The notes beneath the pieces were generated by a model, which was not told where the DNA came from, made no database searches, and saw only the letters and a list, made by a program, of their open reading frames with translations. The position numbers and the translations under genes were made by a program. A stretch of 64,000 nt of DNA, taken from Orientallactaga sibirica. Its lineage: Eukaryota > Chordata > Mammalia > Rodentia > Dipodidae. The stretch is from positions 3,491,001-3,555,000 of the forward strand of contig JAEOAD010002712.1 in NCBI GenBank assembly GCA_036365145.1. Direction: 5' to 3'. Shown piece after piece: positions 43,669 to 57,229 of the stretch (positions are counted from its first letter, which is position 1; each line of letters opens with the position of its first letter).

Positions 43669-44985
43669 TACAAATGTATAGATGTGTGTGAGCTGGAACC
43701 AAAAATTGGTAGCAGAGGCCAGTAAGCTAGAAAAAGGCTATAAGGGAAGGAGGAGAGGGATGGACTTAAGGGGATGGTATTGTATATATGTAAGTAGAAG
43801 AACAGATTACAGGGAGGGGAAAGGCCTAAGTGAGACCAGGGGAAGAGATTTTTGTAAAAGAAGAGCGAGGGGGAAAGTCAATCAAATTCAAGATATTCTG
43901 AATAAGACATATGAAAACCTACTTTTTTGAATAATGGCACATCAAAGAAGCCATATATTGTTACTAGAAAATTTTCAGTGCCAGGGATGGGATACCTTCC
44001 AGTGAGTTGTTGGCCAGGGAGGTCCCTGTTGCCTCCAAAACATTAAAGGCTATTGCCAAGGCCCTTGGTTTCCCTTGAGAAACAGATGGTAAGACCCTAT
44101 TGCTGAAGACCTCACATGCCTGAGTGGATTTCACTGAGAAAGAAAGCTGGTGCAGAGCAGAAAACTTTCTCCCTGTAGACCAGCCAACTTAAAGCTGGAA
44201 AAAGTTACACTACATGCAGCTGTATGGGAGACAGAAATCATCAGCGGTGAAAACAGTGGACACTGGAAGCCTAAAGATTGGCCAGACGGGCCAAATGACC
44301 AAACTAATGCAATAGTGGCATGTCTGCTCTGGGGAAAACCAACTGCTCCATAATTGGACTGAAGGCCCTCTCTATGGGAGGGAATACATGCCTGGTACTG
44401 AAAACCTAATCAAAAGCCTATGGCAGGGAGGTCATGAGCCTTAGGGGTACATGTATATATTATTCCCACCAAACTGCCCTGAAAGCACTACACTTAATAT
44501 TCATATTCACATATTAATGCTACTCTCGCTTCTGGTTAGAGAAGCTTCTCTTTCCAGATGGTGATGACCACTGGATGACCCAAAAGGCAACATAGTGCTG
44601 AGAAGAAGGGATGGAGGAGTGTCCAGCACTGAAACATCTCTGTCACACCCTCCAAGGCTCAGGGTCCATTGCAGAAGAGGTGGCGGAAAGAATGTAAGAG
44701 CCAAAGGAAGGGTTCGAATCTTTACAATGCAACCGTCCAGACAGAAATTGGCCTCGATATCCATGACCTCGCAGTGCCTAGCAATACCTTCACAAGACCC
44801 TCATAATGGGAGAAAAAGATGATGACATCAAATTAAAAGATAGACTAATGGAGAGAGGGAGGGAATATGATGGACAACAGAGTTCTGAAGGGGAATGGGG
44901 GGAGAGGAGGGAAATATGGTTTATTGTCTGTTAGAAGTTGTCAATAAAAAATAAAAATTAAAAAAAAGAAAATTAATTAATCCAG
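43669..44985 (+). mobile_element. L1 3' UTR and tail
   Basis: Continues from ORF2 into a 1.3-kb 3' UTR with GAGTTGTTGGCCAGGGAGGT, ATGATGACATCAAATTAAAA and a terminal AATAAAAAATAAAAATTAAA tail. The same blocks occur inverted at 8545-9935 and 34427-34690. Open frames here and their antisense mirrors at 8.7-9.6 kb are UTR sequence, not genes. Confidence 0.9.
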
Positions 44986-45353
44986 AAACCAGGCCCTAAG
45001 TCACTCTCATCCCTTCCACCCACATCCCATCGTCACCCCATCCCAGCCCACATGTGAGGTCCTACGGGAGCAAAGTCCCTGGTGGACTGTTCTTCCCGGG
45101 AGCACGTTCAGCAGTGTGGTTCCTGGGCAGCTAGCTGTCAAACCACAGAAGCCGGAGGAAGCCATGGTGGGTCTATGGGAAAGGGCCCAGCGCTGTGCAG
45201 TGACGTCTCCGCACATTAGCAAATGGCTGGAGAAGTGCTTTGGGTAGGTCGCAGCTCCCTTTAGTAAGAGAGAGGAGAGGGGCAGAGAAGAGCGAGCCAG
45301 GGCTCTGCTCTGATCTCCCTCATCTGACTTCATAAGCCCACACCTCCAGTTCA

Positions 45354-45360
45354 CTAATCC
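45354..45360 (+). promoter_or_regulatory. CRX/OTX-like motif CTAATCC
   Basis: A perfect CTAATCC, the preferred site of the photoreceptor homeobox factors CRX and OTX2, in unique sequence about 9.8 kb upstream of the RD3 start codon. Seven-base matches arise by chance often, so this is only a pointer. Confidence 0.2.
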
Positions 45361-45815
45361 AACACTGGGCAATGCTGTGACTCCTATTTATTCCCATTTG
45401 GATGTTTCTGGATATCTGCTTCAGTAACTTCTATTCATGCCAAATGAGACAGGAGGGGCAACCAACCCCTCCTCCCTCAAGATACAAATCCACACTGAGC
45501 AAGGATAAAGCTGTACAGGCTAACACATCCACACGAGTCACGCACACACCAAGCCCTCTCTGAGTTCTGGGTCCAGGCAGCAGGCAGGTAGGTGGTGGGG
45601 GAGGGCAGGCTCTATTCTCTTGGTCACAGGTATCCCCTGGGAATCACGGGGCTAGACAGCTCTGGCTGCACGTGGGCACAGCTGCTGGATTGGCCGTTAG
45701 TGAGCCTGTCCCACTGAGCCGCAGGGCCAGGAGTCCTGAAGCGCCATGTCACCTTGGCTGCTGCATAGGAGCTTCTGTCCAATGGCTCAGGACGCTGGCC
45801 TACATGATGTTACAT

Positions 45816-45817
<2 letters not shown>

Positions 45818-45866
<49 letters not shown>
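45818..45866 (+). repeat. (GT)n microsatellite
   Basis: About 24 uninterrupted GT dinucleotides, likely length-polymorphic. Confidence 0.97.
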
Positions 45867-45868
<2 letters not shown>

Positions 45869-47559
45869 AGGCAAGGTCTGAAGATCCAAGCATGGCTTTA
45901 GGAAAGGGGCATTTTTACTCAAACTTACTATGGTCAGTAGTCAGCGCAAAGCTGCACAGCAGAGAAAAAGCCTTTCGTTTTATCTTTAACTCTGAGTCCT
46001 AGCACTGACCCTGCTCCTCGACCTGCAAGATGGGTTTTGTGAGCTTCTGGCACACAGAGACCTGTGTGAACAAATGGGTTCCCTGGGCCCCATCACCTCC
46101 AGGCACCGAGCCCACATAGAATGGGCTCTAGAAATGTGCGTGATTTGGTCACGGCTCTGTCTCCTTGCTGCTTCTAATTGCATTCCCCAAAGGAAGCCAG
46201 AATGTTCTTTTCACCCATGTGGGAATGGGCTGAAACTTCTATCCTTGGATCTCTGAGCTGGCCTAGAAGAGGGGTAGGGATTCAAGGTATTATGAGGATT
46301 CAAGGGATCGTGGGGATTCCAGGGATCAGGCTGCCTGCCTCAAATCCGTCTGGCCCTGGGTGGAGGCCACCTGGGCAATGTGGGTGTGTCGGTCAGCTCC
46401 AGCACCTCCAGATGAGGAATCTCCCGTGTGGAAACTATCCTCCCGGCCGATGGGGCTGCCATGCCATGAACTGGCCAAGAGAAGTTTGATCACATGATCT
46501 AGCTTTTGCCTGAAGATCCCTGCTGCCTAATTCCATGGAGGAAGGCAGGGGGACCCGCTTCAGAGCAAGCACTCTGTGGAGCTCACCTCCAGGAGACACC
46601 AAGCAAACAGATGGGAGGACATCCCCAGACAGCGTCATGTGCCATCAGTTACTGGCCTCTTCCGTGTGCTTCGGCTTCCTCTTCACCACATTTACACACA
46701 ACGTGTCCAAAATCACTCCATCCCCTGGTGTTGGTACAATGAACGTCCCCTAGCCTCTGTACAGTGCAGCATATCGCCCATGACATATGCCAGTCCTTAC
46801 GGGGCAGTGTGCCTCTGGTCAGTGCCACTTCATGTTTGTGAGGTAGGCTGCCCCCCCTGTGGCGTGGCTGCCGTCAGAATAGTCTACAACTGACACCATG
46901 TGTGGAGAGTGGGGGCAGGAGGTCCCGAGGTGAGTGGGTTGTGGGTGGGCACAGCAGATTGTCTCCCCCAGCTCCAGATGTGACTCAAGCTCCTCAGAAC
47001 CCACACTCAGTTCCTCAGTTCCTCTTCTCCCTGGAGTGCTGACCAGAGCCAGCCCCTGCTCCAGAAAATCAGAATGTTCCACAACTGAGCTCACCTTGAG
47101 GGAAGGAAGGATCTAGATAAGCAGAGAGGGATGAGAGAGAAGAGGGATTTGTCTTGATGCCCCCATGCCCAGAATAATGTATATCTGTTGCAAAGGAGAC
47201 TTCTACGTTCAAGGTTGCTATTCCCTAGGCAGCTGGAAATATCTGCCAACAGCAGGTGCACTGAAGAGGGTTTGCCAAGCGTGGACTCCTTCCTCCAATC
47301 TGTGCCATGCTGAGTGGCAGCTGGGGTAGACGGGGCCCACATGCCATCTGGACGTGGAGCTCTCTGGTCTCTGGTGTCAGTGTCAGGTCAGCCCTCCCTC
47401 TTCCCATAATACTGCTACAGGCCAAGAGGCTTAGGTGGGTCCCCATGGCAACCGCAGCTGGCCTGTCTCCAGGGTGAGCAGGGAGCCGAGGCTGAGCCTC
47501 TGGGGACACATACACACTCCACAAACACCAGCCCAGCTGGGTCCTTCCTCCAGTTAGTA

Positions 47560-47799
47560 CCAGTTCCTTTGGCAAAACTTCTCAGAGACACGAAGAGCTG
47601 AGCCCAAGGAGGCAGCGGTGGCAGAAGAGGAGAGCAGCTTTGAGGATGTAGTTCACCCCTCCGCTCCTGTCCGCCTCTGGCCACCCAACTTTCTACTTTT
47701 CCCAGAAAAGATCCAGGTCCTCTTCTCCCGGATCTAGAAGCAGGAAGCAGAAAACAGGAGCTCCACGGTGACATCGCCCCTAACAGCGGCGGACCTCAG
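47560..47799 (+). other. Candidate untranslated first exon of RD3
   Basis: A purine-rich stretch ends in CTCAG followed by GTAAGAGGG, a strong splice donor at 47800. The sequence has scattered CpGs (AGCGGCGGACC) and no sustained frame, as expected of a 5' untranslated exon. RD3 in other mammals has a noncoding first exon upstream of the ATG exon. The spacing of about 7.3 kb to the coding exon is plausible. The exon start shown is arbitrary and the link to RD3 is inference. Confidence 0.3.
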
Positions 47800-47805
47800 G
47801 TAAGA

Positions 47806-50800
47806 GGGTCTCCCTAGGAGGCCGCAGCTGCCTTACCTGCACCTGGTAAGGTGGTGCTGTGAGGTTCCCTGGCCATCTGGGGGTCACAGTGCAAGCTGGG
47901 TCCAGAGCACCCGTGACCATGGGAGGCTCCTTCAGTCCTCACTGGCTCCAGACGAGTGGACTGGGGCATATCCTGGGAACCCAGTCCTGGTCCATATTCT
48001 GGGGACCTGGTCCTGGCCCTTGCTTCACAAGCTGATGGAAGCCATAGCTGGTGTCTGCTCTGGGCTGGGCTGGCGTCTGGGAGAAGCCAGCTCCAGCGCT
48101 CTGTCTCTGCAGAAAGACGTGGGTGGGCGGAGGAAACATCTCAAGCCAGAGGTTCTCACCCATTTGAGAACCTCAAGTTCACACTTCTAAGTACAAGACA
48201 CAGGTCAGTCGAGACCTTCGGTGGTGACCATGATCCCCTTCTGCACCAAACAATTTGTGACGTCCCAATAACACACCCAGGAGGTGGCAGGGTGAGTTGG
48301 TGCAGAGTGGGAGATGGTCTGCCTGTGACCCTGGAGAGGGTAGGGTTTCTGAGGAACTCTCCCCCCACGGTTGCACCTGAGTATTTGCACGCTGCTTTAG
48401 TATCCATCCATCCATCCATCTATCCATCTATCCGTTCATCCATCTATCTATCCAGGAATCACTTCGTAAGTAAGTGTCTTTGGTGTGCCAACACAGCACG
48501 GCCCTTGGCCTCACAGAGGTCCTAGTCAGGTGACAGAACCACAACCAAAGCAAGAAGAGCCATGTTCATTCTGGATACTGCAGTGAGAGAGGTCCCATGG
48601 ACTCTGAGACAGGTACGCCTCCGTGGCGGGTGGGCAATGAGGACCAGGCTGCAGAGATGAGTGTCTCCCCTTGAGGTAGATCTTGAGGGATGGACAGGTC
48701 TTTATTGGGTGGACAAAGGACCCACAGGCCAGGCCAGGTCACACCTGCCTTGGTGGATTACAGGTTCTTTTCCTATGGTGCTGGAAAGAACCAAGATCAG
48801 CTTTCAGTCTGTGCAGCTGACCGTGGACCTTGGGAAGAACAGTCCGGGGAGAGGATTAGTCATGAGGCGAACAGCTACACTCGACCCTCTGCCAGGGCCC
48901 AGGGCCAGGGACTGCAGCAGAGCCAGGCTGCCAGTTCCATGAGGCAGTGGGGCTCTCGGGTAGCTGCCCTCAGGGCCACCAGGCCTTGTGGGCCACCATG
49001 AACAGATCTGCTCAGAGAGAAGGCGGAGAGCCAGGTGCAGTGCCCTGGGCATGGCTCCCTTTGGACTGAGAAATGAGGGTTCCTGGGCCAAGAACAGCGC
49101 CCCCTTCACTGGCTGGTGTGTGCCGGCACAGGACCTGCAGGGGCCAGAGCCTTGCTTTACCTATGTCCCACTGCCGAGCATCCAGATCTAACTGCCTAGA
49201 ACCAGTCTCCTCTTGTCCTTCTGACACAGGATGCTCTGGGCGTTTCTAAGGAGACACAGGTGGAGTTGCATCTCCCAGGGAGTGAGGGAGAAAGGCACGG
49301 TCCCCGGGGGTGGCCAGGAATAGGTAGACAGGAACATTGGTTCACAGAGGGCACAGGATGGAAGGTGTGACGAGGAGGAAGGCAGGAGGAGAGAGGAGAG
49401 TGAGACATTGGGGCAGAGGTGGGACATACGGGCTTTCAGTGTGGGACAGCCTCAGACTCCACCACTCAGGCTTTCTCTTGGAAGGTGGGACTCAGCTCTC
49501 CTCATGCAGTGGTCAAAACACAGGGCTTGGGAAGGCCAGGAACAGCTTGGAGTCAAGCTCACACCAAGCCAGGGGTCCGTTGAGAATAGGCAAGAACACA
49601 TTTTCAGAAAAATGTTTCTGTGCGAAGTTCATAGGCTTACCAAGGAAACCAACTTCACAGAAAATGTAGCCATCAAAATGGTTTTTTAAACTTGTGACGT
49701 AGTGATATATGTGCTTTTCTGTGGGATTTATTTTCTACTTTCACGTGTGTAAAATAAATCTAACAGCAGGCCTAATAACTACCATGTTTCAGGGTGGGGA
49801 TGAGCACACAGAATTTCATGAAGCTTAGCTTTAAGGAGTTGGACTGCCTCCGTGAGCTTGGCTGGAGGAAGTCCAAAGCAGTGTGGGTACCGTGGGGTTC
49901 TGGGGCCCTCGTCCATAACTGCAGGAAATTCTGCATTCAGTCAAAAGTCAGCAGGATAAAGTTTTTCCAAGTTCATCATCTCTGAGTTCTGCCAGGACCC
50001 CAGGAAAGAATCCCCCTCCTAATACCAGGCTCTGGTATCAGCCTCTAGTGGGTTTACAAAGCACGTGTACAGACTTACTGGCTTCGCAGTAACTTGCAGT
50101 GAGTGCCCTAATTGCCACTCTGGCGGGGAGTAAATGAGGCTCAGGTGAATTGGACACAGGCTGGATATGGCAGGAGAGAAAGCTCAGAGGAACTGAATGG
50201 AGCCTTTGTCTGCTAACTGCCTGCAGAGTCTCCCAGCCCCACCCTGCCTCGCATGAGCTAAGCTGGCCCTGGACCAAGCAGGTGGAGGCACAGCGGGGCC
50301 ACCACACTTGTGCGTGGGTCAAAGAGGGAGGAGGGATGAGTGGAGTGAATCTGGGGAAGGGACTGTGGCAGCATCTGTCCCCACCTCAGCTCTTAGCCAT
50401 GGGAGGGGACACATCCCTGAGTTGTCAGAAAGGACCATAAAGTTTGGGGCGGCCTTTACCACGTCAGGACCTCCCGTGTTGGTCCTAGCTGGCTGTCATT
50501 TCTTCCCACCCGGGTCACCCTTAGGCTGGGTCAGTACTCCGTCTGTTCTCTTCAGCCACCTGGCAAGAACAGTGGCCGCCCCACCCTGACCTGTCTCCAG
50601 GCTCCAGGACTGCTTTACTACAAGTCTGCCTGGCTGTGTCGCGCCAATAGCTGCCCTGCCCTCCCCACTGCTCACACTCATTTGGGGGGCCTTAGTGGCC
50701 CCTGGGGCTGAGGCCAACCGCATGTTGAAGAAATCAATGAAGAAGTCAAGGCTGAGCTGGCCAAGGAGCTTGGGCAGTCAGTCAGGTCTTGGCAGGAGCT

Positions 50801-50964
50801 TCCTGGGTGTCCCCGGGCTAATGGCACACTGCAGTCAGGAGTTCCTCCACACAAGAGGCGTGTCCATCCCTGTGGTGGCATTGCAATGGCTTCTTTGCTC
50901 ACCATTCCTCCCTTCCTTTTTCTCCCCTCTCTCCCTGTCTCTCTCTTTCTCTCTCTCTCTCTTT
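47806..50964. other. Unique sequence, no gene seen
   Basis: About 3.2 kb of unique DNA, presumed RD3 first intron if the candidate exon is right. It includes an ATCC-type microsatellite at 48401-48455. Many overlapping frames have no recognisable domain. Confidence 0.45.
48401..48455 (+). repeat. (ATCC)n microsatellite
   Basis: Imperfect TATCCATC/CATCCATC tetramers over about 55 bp. Confidence 0.9.
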
Positions 50965-51081
50965 TAGACAGAGCCATAGCCTGGAATTCACTATGTAGCA
51001 CAGGCTGGATTCAAACTCATGACAATCCTCCTGCTTTAGACTTCCAAGAGCTAGAATTACAATGTGTCACCACACCTGGTT
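50965..51081 (-). mobile_element. Old B1-like SINE, antisense
   Basis: CCTGGAATTCACTATGTAGC, GATTCAAACTCATGACAATC and GTGTCACCACACCTGGTT are diverged antisense B1 blocks. Confidence 0.7.
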
Positions 51082-51104
51082 ATTTTATTTAATGTATTTA
51101 TTTT

Positions 51105-51256
51105 TATTTTTTTGGTTTTTCAAGGTACGGTCTCACTCTTGCTCAGGCTGACCTGGAATTCACTATGTAGTCTCAGGGTGGCCTCGAACTCACTGTGATC
51201 CTCCCACCTCTGCCTTCTGAGTGCTGGGATTAAAGCTGTGTGCCACGCCTGCCTGG
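51105..51256 (-). mobile_element. B1 SINE, antisense
   Basis: TTTCAAGGTACGGTCTCACT to GTGTGCCACGCCTGCCTGG; near full length. Confidence 0.93.
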
Positions 51257-51483
51257 TTACATATTCTTTAGGGATCCCCTAAAGAGAGGGGACAGGTATG
51301 GTGTTGTTATGTGTTTGCTGAGTCCAGAGTGATGAGAGACCAGGCCTGGGCTTCAGTGTTCAGACCCCAGGCAGAGCCCACACACTGCCCGTGGCCTTGA
51401 GCCTGGGGCTATGGTGGAGAGTGCTGCAGCAGCCTGGGGGCAGAGGTGCTGGGGATCCCAAGCCCACCAGATGGAAACCATGA

Positions 51484-51683
51484 AAAAGCCACCTGTGTTT
51501 GCTGAGTCCAGAGTGGCGAGAGACTTTAAGGCCCCAGCACTGGGAGGCAGAGGTAGGAGCCCACACCGTGAGTTCAAGGCCACCCTGAGACTACATAGTT
51601 AATTCCAGGTCAGCCTGGGCCAGAGGTGAGAGCCACAAAAAAAACAAAAAAAAAAAAAAAAAAAAAAAAAAAAGCCACCTGCA
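51484..51683 (+). mobile_element. Chimeric B1 insertion with non-B1 5' end
   Basis: GAAAAAGCCACCTG at 51483-51496 and AAAAAGCCACCTG at about 51669-51681 act as target-site duplications around one insert. The insert's first 35 bp (GTTTGCTGAGTCCAGAGTG onward) copy sequence found at about 51313-51347 instead of a B1 head. B1 sequence then starts in mid-element (CCCAGCACTGGGAGGCAGAG) and runs to oligo(A). Confidence 0.7.
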
Positions 51684-53777
51684 AACGGGGAGGGTTGTGC
51701 CAGATATTTTCCCAACTCCTAAATTATGAATACATACAGACCTGCAGAAAAGCAGAAGAGCTGGGGAAAGAGTGCAGTGAACACCCTAAGCCCCAGGTAA
51801 ACCAGTTGTCTGTATTAGCTGTAGCTCCACATTTGTGTGTAAGTTTACATACTTATGTAGGTTCTCAAAAATGATTTACTTGGCAGACATTTGTAAACCC
51901 TTCAGCAACATCTCCTAATATTCCCCTACACTGTAATACTGCTTTATACCAAAGAACATCAGCTCACGTGTAAATTCGCCTTGGTCCTGTTTTTCAAGTA
52001 AGGCTTCCATCCACGGTCACGTATTTTGAGTAGACTGTGAGTGCCGTGACTGGAGCAGGAGGAGGCCTCATTCGTTTGCATGCTTTAGGGTCACCAAGAG
52101 CCTGTCCACAGGTCCAGAGATCCAGGTGTGAGGGACCTGGACATTTGAGCAAAGGACTTTAGCTCTCCAGTGTACCCAGAACGAGGCAGGGGTAGAGCCA
52201 AGCCACCAAGCCCTCAGGACATGGCATCCTGGGTGCCCTGAAGTCTTTGCCTGCCTGTCTCTAGACTGTCCCTGCTCTCCCCTCCCTCCTCTCTCCCTCC
52301 CTCCCTCCCTCCTGTGTCCTTAAGAACTTAATCAGACCTGTCCCTGAGCTTGGGGAAGCAGCTGGCACCAGAACAGAAATAGCTCCCACAGGAAGCCTTG
52401 TCTCTGTTGAGCTGTACCCCCTGAACCCCTATGCCTGCCAAGAGCTGCATATCCCAACCCCCCTATGCCAGCCAGGAGCTACACAGACTGAACCCCCTAT
52501 GCCAGCCAGGACCTGAACATCACAAACCCCCTATGTCAGCCAGGAGTTCTGAGGAGTTTAAATCCTCAGTATCACTGGTCCTACAAACTGTTTAGAAGTA
52601 TATTTGATAAGGAAGGGAGCAGAATGTATTTTATTTAATACTTTCTTGTTTAATTTGTAACATAAACATTTAGACATATAAATGACATAATGTTCATATA
52701 TAATTATAATTTCATAATGCATTTTAAATAAATATGCAGCCATAAAATTATATAACTTAATTGAGGAATAATTGGGATAATTATAGTAATTATTTAAAAT
52801 AATTTCATAATTTAAAAAGTCTATACATTTATATGTTTGTTATTTATAAACATGTCTTTATTTGTGAATTTTTACATCGTTAGAGACATGTAGACCTATA
52901 GCTACTGGAGTGGGTCTTCTCTGGCAGCACCGCCCCTGACCCTTGCAGACATGTGGGGGGCCCCGTTGCTATGGCCCTGTGCTTTGGCTGAATATTCTGA
53001 GGCCAGCTTGCCCTGAGGTCCAGGTTGTCTGGAATGCCCTCCTTTCCCTCTGTGCACATCTCTGCCCTCCAGAGGCCCTCGAGCCAGGCTGTGGCCTTTG
53101 GGCACAAATGTAAGTTCAGATCAAGAAGAAAACAAGGCCCCTGAGGAGAGCAGAGCACGGCTCCAAGAAGACTCTTGTAAAGCGAGTCCTCGTGCATTCA
53201 GATCGATTTGTTTGTAGCCCAGCCCTGACCCCGACCCACACACAGATGCCTCCAGCGTCAAGGCACCACCCTCCCTGTCCTTGACTCTGGGATTAACCCA
53301 AACCATCTAGAAACTAAGAATCAATCAGTTTATTTATGGATTGGGTCAGACTCCATGCTGGGCGCTGGGCTCTGGCTGTGGGGAGGATGGTGCACAGACC
53401 TGGTTTCTCAAAGGAGCCACAGGCTGCCTCAGAGCCCTGACACCAGGACAGGTCTGCACAGAGCACCTGCCAGCAGGGATGTGAGACCCCAGCTCCTGAG
53501 CCAGGAGGCCGTGGAGGCAGCAAGCAGAAGTGAGGCTAAGGGGGACTTCTAGGAACTGGGCTCCATGTGGCAGACACCCGAAAGCAAGAGAGAGCCTTGA
53601 CCCTATGCCTGCACCATTGAGACAGAGTTCCTCGACTCTTCTCCTTCTGGAGGGCTAGGTAGGGAGAGGAGCATTCTTGCCAGGATGGGGCTATGGGAGA
53701 ACAGTGGGACACCTGTAGACACCCTTCAGGCTTTAGCTCAGGAATGACACTCCCTTCCCTGCTGTCAGAGGCCAAAT
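51684..53777. other. Unique sequence with short repeats, no gene seen
   Basis: Contains CTCC-rich simple sequence (52284-52311), a 34-bp tandem repeat (52424-52552), a very AT-rich stretch (52560-52890) and an L2-like end at about 53318-53400 (CAGTTTATTTATGGATTGGG). No exon was recognised. Confidence 0.45.
52424..52552 (+). repeat. 34-bp tandem repeat, four copies
   Basis: ATGCCAGCCAGGA-type cores start at 52431, 52465, 52499 and 52533, exactly 34 bp apart. Each is preceded by an ACCCCCT-type segment. Confidence 0.92.
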
Positions 53778-53781
53778 CCAC

Positions 53782-53940
53782 TTTTTTTTTTTTTTTTTTT
53801 TTTTGAATTAGGATCTCACTCTAGCTCAAGCTGACCTGGAATTCACTATGTAGTTTCAGGGTGGCCTTGAACTCATGGTGATCCTCCTACCTCTGCCTCC
53901 CGAGTGCTGAGATTAAAAGCGTGTGCTACCACACCTGGCT
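53782..53940 (-). mobile_element. B1 SINE, antisense
   Basis: T-run, GGATCTCACTCTAGCTCAAG, GTGATCCTCCTACCTCTGCC and GTGTGCTACCACACCTGGCT. CCAAATCC and CCAAATCT flank it as target-site duplications. Confidence 0.94.
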
Positions 53941-55444
<1,504 letters not shown>

Positions 55445-55755
55445 TAACCTTGGCACCAGGGTGGGGGCTAGCTGTTGCCCTCTGGCTCCAGGGAGGGTGA
55501 CTGTAGTGGTGGGGGCCTGAGGCCGCCAGAGCCAAGGGACCTGAGTGACCAGGTACCTGTCAAAAGGAGCAAGATCCCCAGAACACCAGGCCAGGGTGAG
55601 CCTTCCAGGAGAGGAGGGAGGTAGCTCCTGGGGCTGTGATGGACACTGCCAGAGGCCTGAGTGCTGTCTTTCCTGCTGGGGCTGTGAAATAGCAGGTCAG
55701 CAACTGGCAACAGATCACCTGCTATCTTCAGTATCTCCTCCCCGCCTCCTCCTTT

Positions 55756-55850
55756 TCTTAAGACAAAGTCTCACTCTGTGTCCAACACTGGCCTGGAGCT
55801 ATGTAGCCCAGGCTAGACTTGAACTCCCAGCAATCCTCTGGGCCTCAGGA
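55756..55850 (-). mobile_element. Old B1-like SINE, antisense, in RD3 intron
   Basis: GACAAAGTCTCACTCTGTGT, GCTATGTAGCCCAGGCTAGA and CTTGAACTCCCAGCAATCCT are antisense 7SL-type blocks, old and truncated. Confidence 0.65.
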
Positions 55851-56804
55851 TTGTTTCTGAATGACATGTCCCCAAATGATCTCCAAAATCAGTGTGCTCA
55901 GTATCCTGTTCATACCAGCTTTTACACTGGTCTGCTAGGGCATGAATGTGCCTGTGTAGGCACAAATCTAGCTTGAGAACATGGCTCAGCATGCCACCAT
56001 GAAGAATCAGGATCCCTGGGGTCCACAGCATTTAGAACCTGGGCGTAGCAACACCCCTAAATATAAATATCACCTCTTGAAACTGTGGCCCGCCTGGGCC
56101 TCTTCTCAGTCTAACACCAAGAATAATTTCAAAATAACACAAGTTCTTCATCTACATTTCTTTTTGTGAAGAACAAATCCACAAGAAAACATTTTAAAAT
56201 TCTCTCCCGACTCCTCAGATCTTCCTTCACCCTCCCCCCCTTACCCAATGGTCAATCTCCTCTGAAATTCCCCTTCACAGTCCCTGATTCTTTCCCTCCT
56301 TCGTCTCCTGTAGTTGGTCTCCCCTTCTGTGTCTTCCAGGCTGAGGTCTAGCTCCTGCCAATTTTCCCGATTCTGCTCCATGGAAGGCCTCAGGGAATCT
56401 GTCAAGGTGGAGGCCTAGCAAGGGACTCTGAGCTGAGGACTAAAGCCAAGGGGAGGGAGGACACAGGGGGACGGTCCCGGGAGGTGGTCTTCCAGTCTTC
56501 CTCTGGCTAGGAAGCTCTCAGCAGGGTGCACCAAGGAATTGACCGGGCTCCGAGGGGCTCCGAGGGGTCTCGGATTTATGAAGCCCCAGGTCCAGGCAAA
56601 AACCTTTCAGGGGAGGAAGCAGCTAGGGAAACCCACAGGCCCCACGGGCCACGCCTGCTTTGGCCTGGTTGTCCCTCCAGGGCTCACCCCTCGCCCAGAA
56701 GTCGACCTGGAGCTGAGATGGGGGATATGTCGCTGTGATTATGGGCGGTGACATAATCAGACACGCATTTCAGAGCTATCACAGGGCAGAAGAGTCAGCC
56801 ACCG

Positions 56805-57229
<425 letters not shown>

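Larger units (their letters stand above)
44986..47520. other. Unique sequence upstream of the candidate RD3 first exon
   Basis: Unique DNA with a (TG)n tract at about 45818-45866 and a photoreceptor-type CTAATCC motif at 45354-45360. Overlapping open frames have no recognisable domain. Possible promoter or enhancer space for RD3 by position only. Confidence 0.45.
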
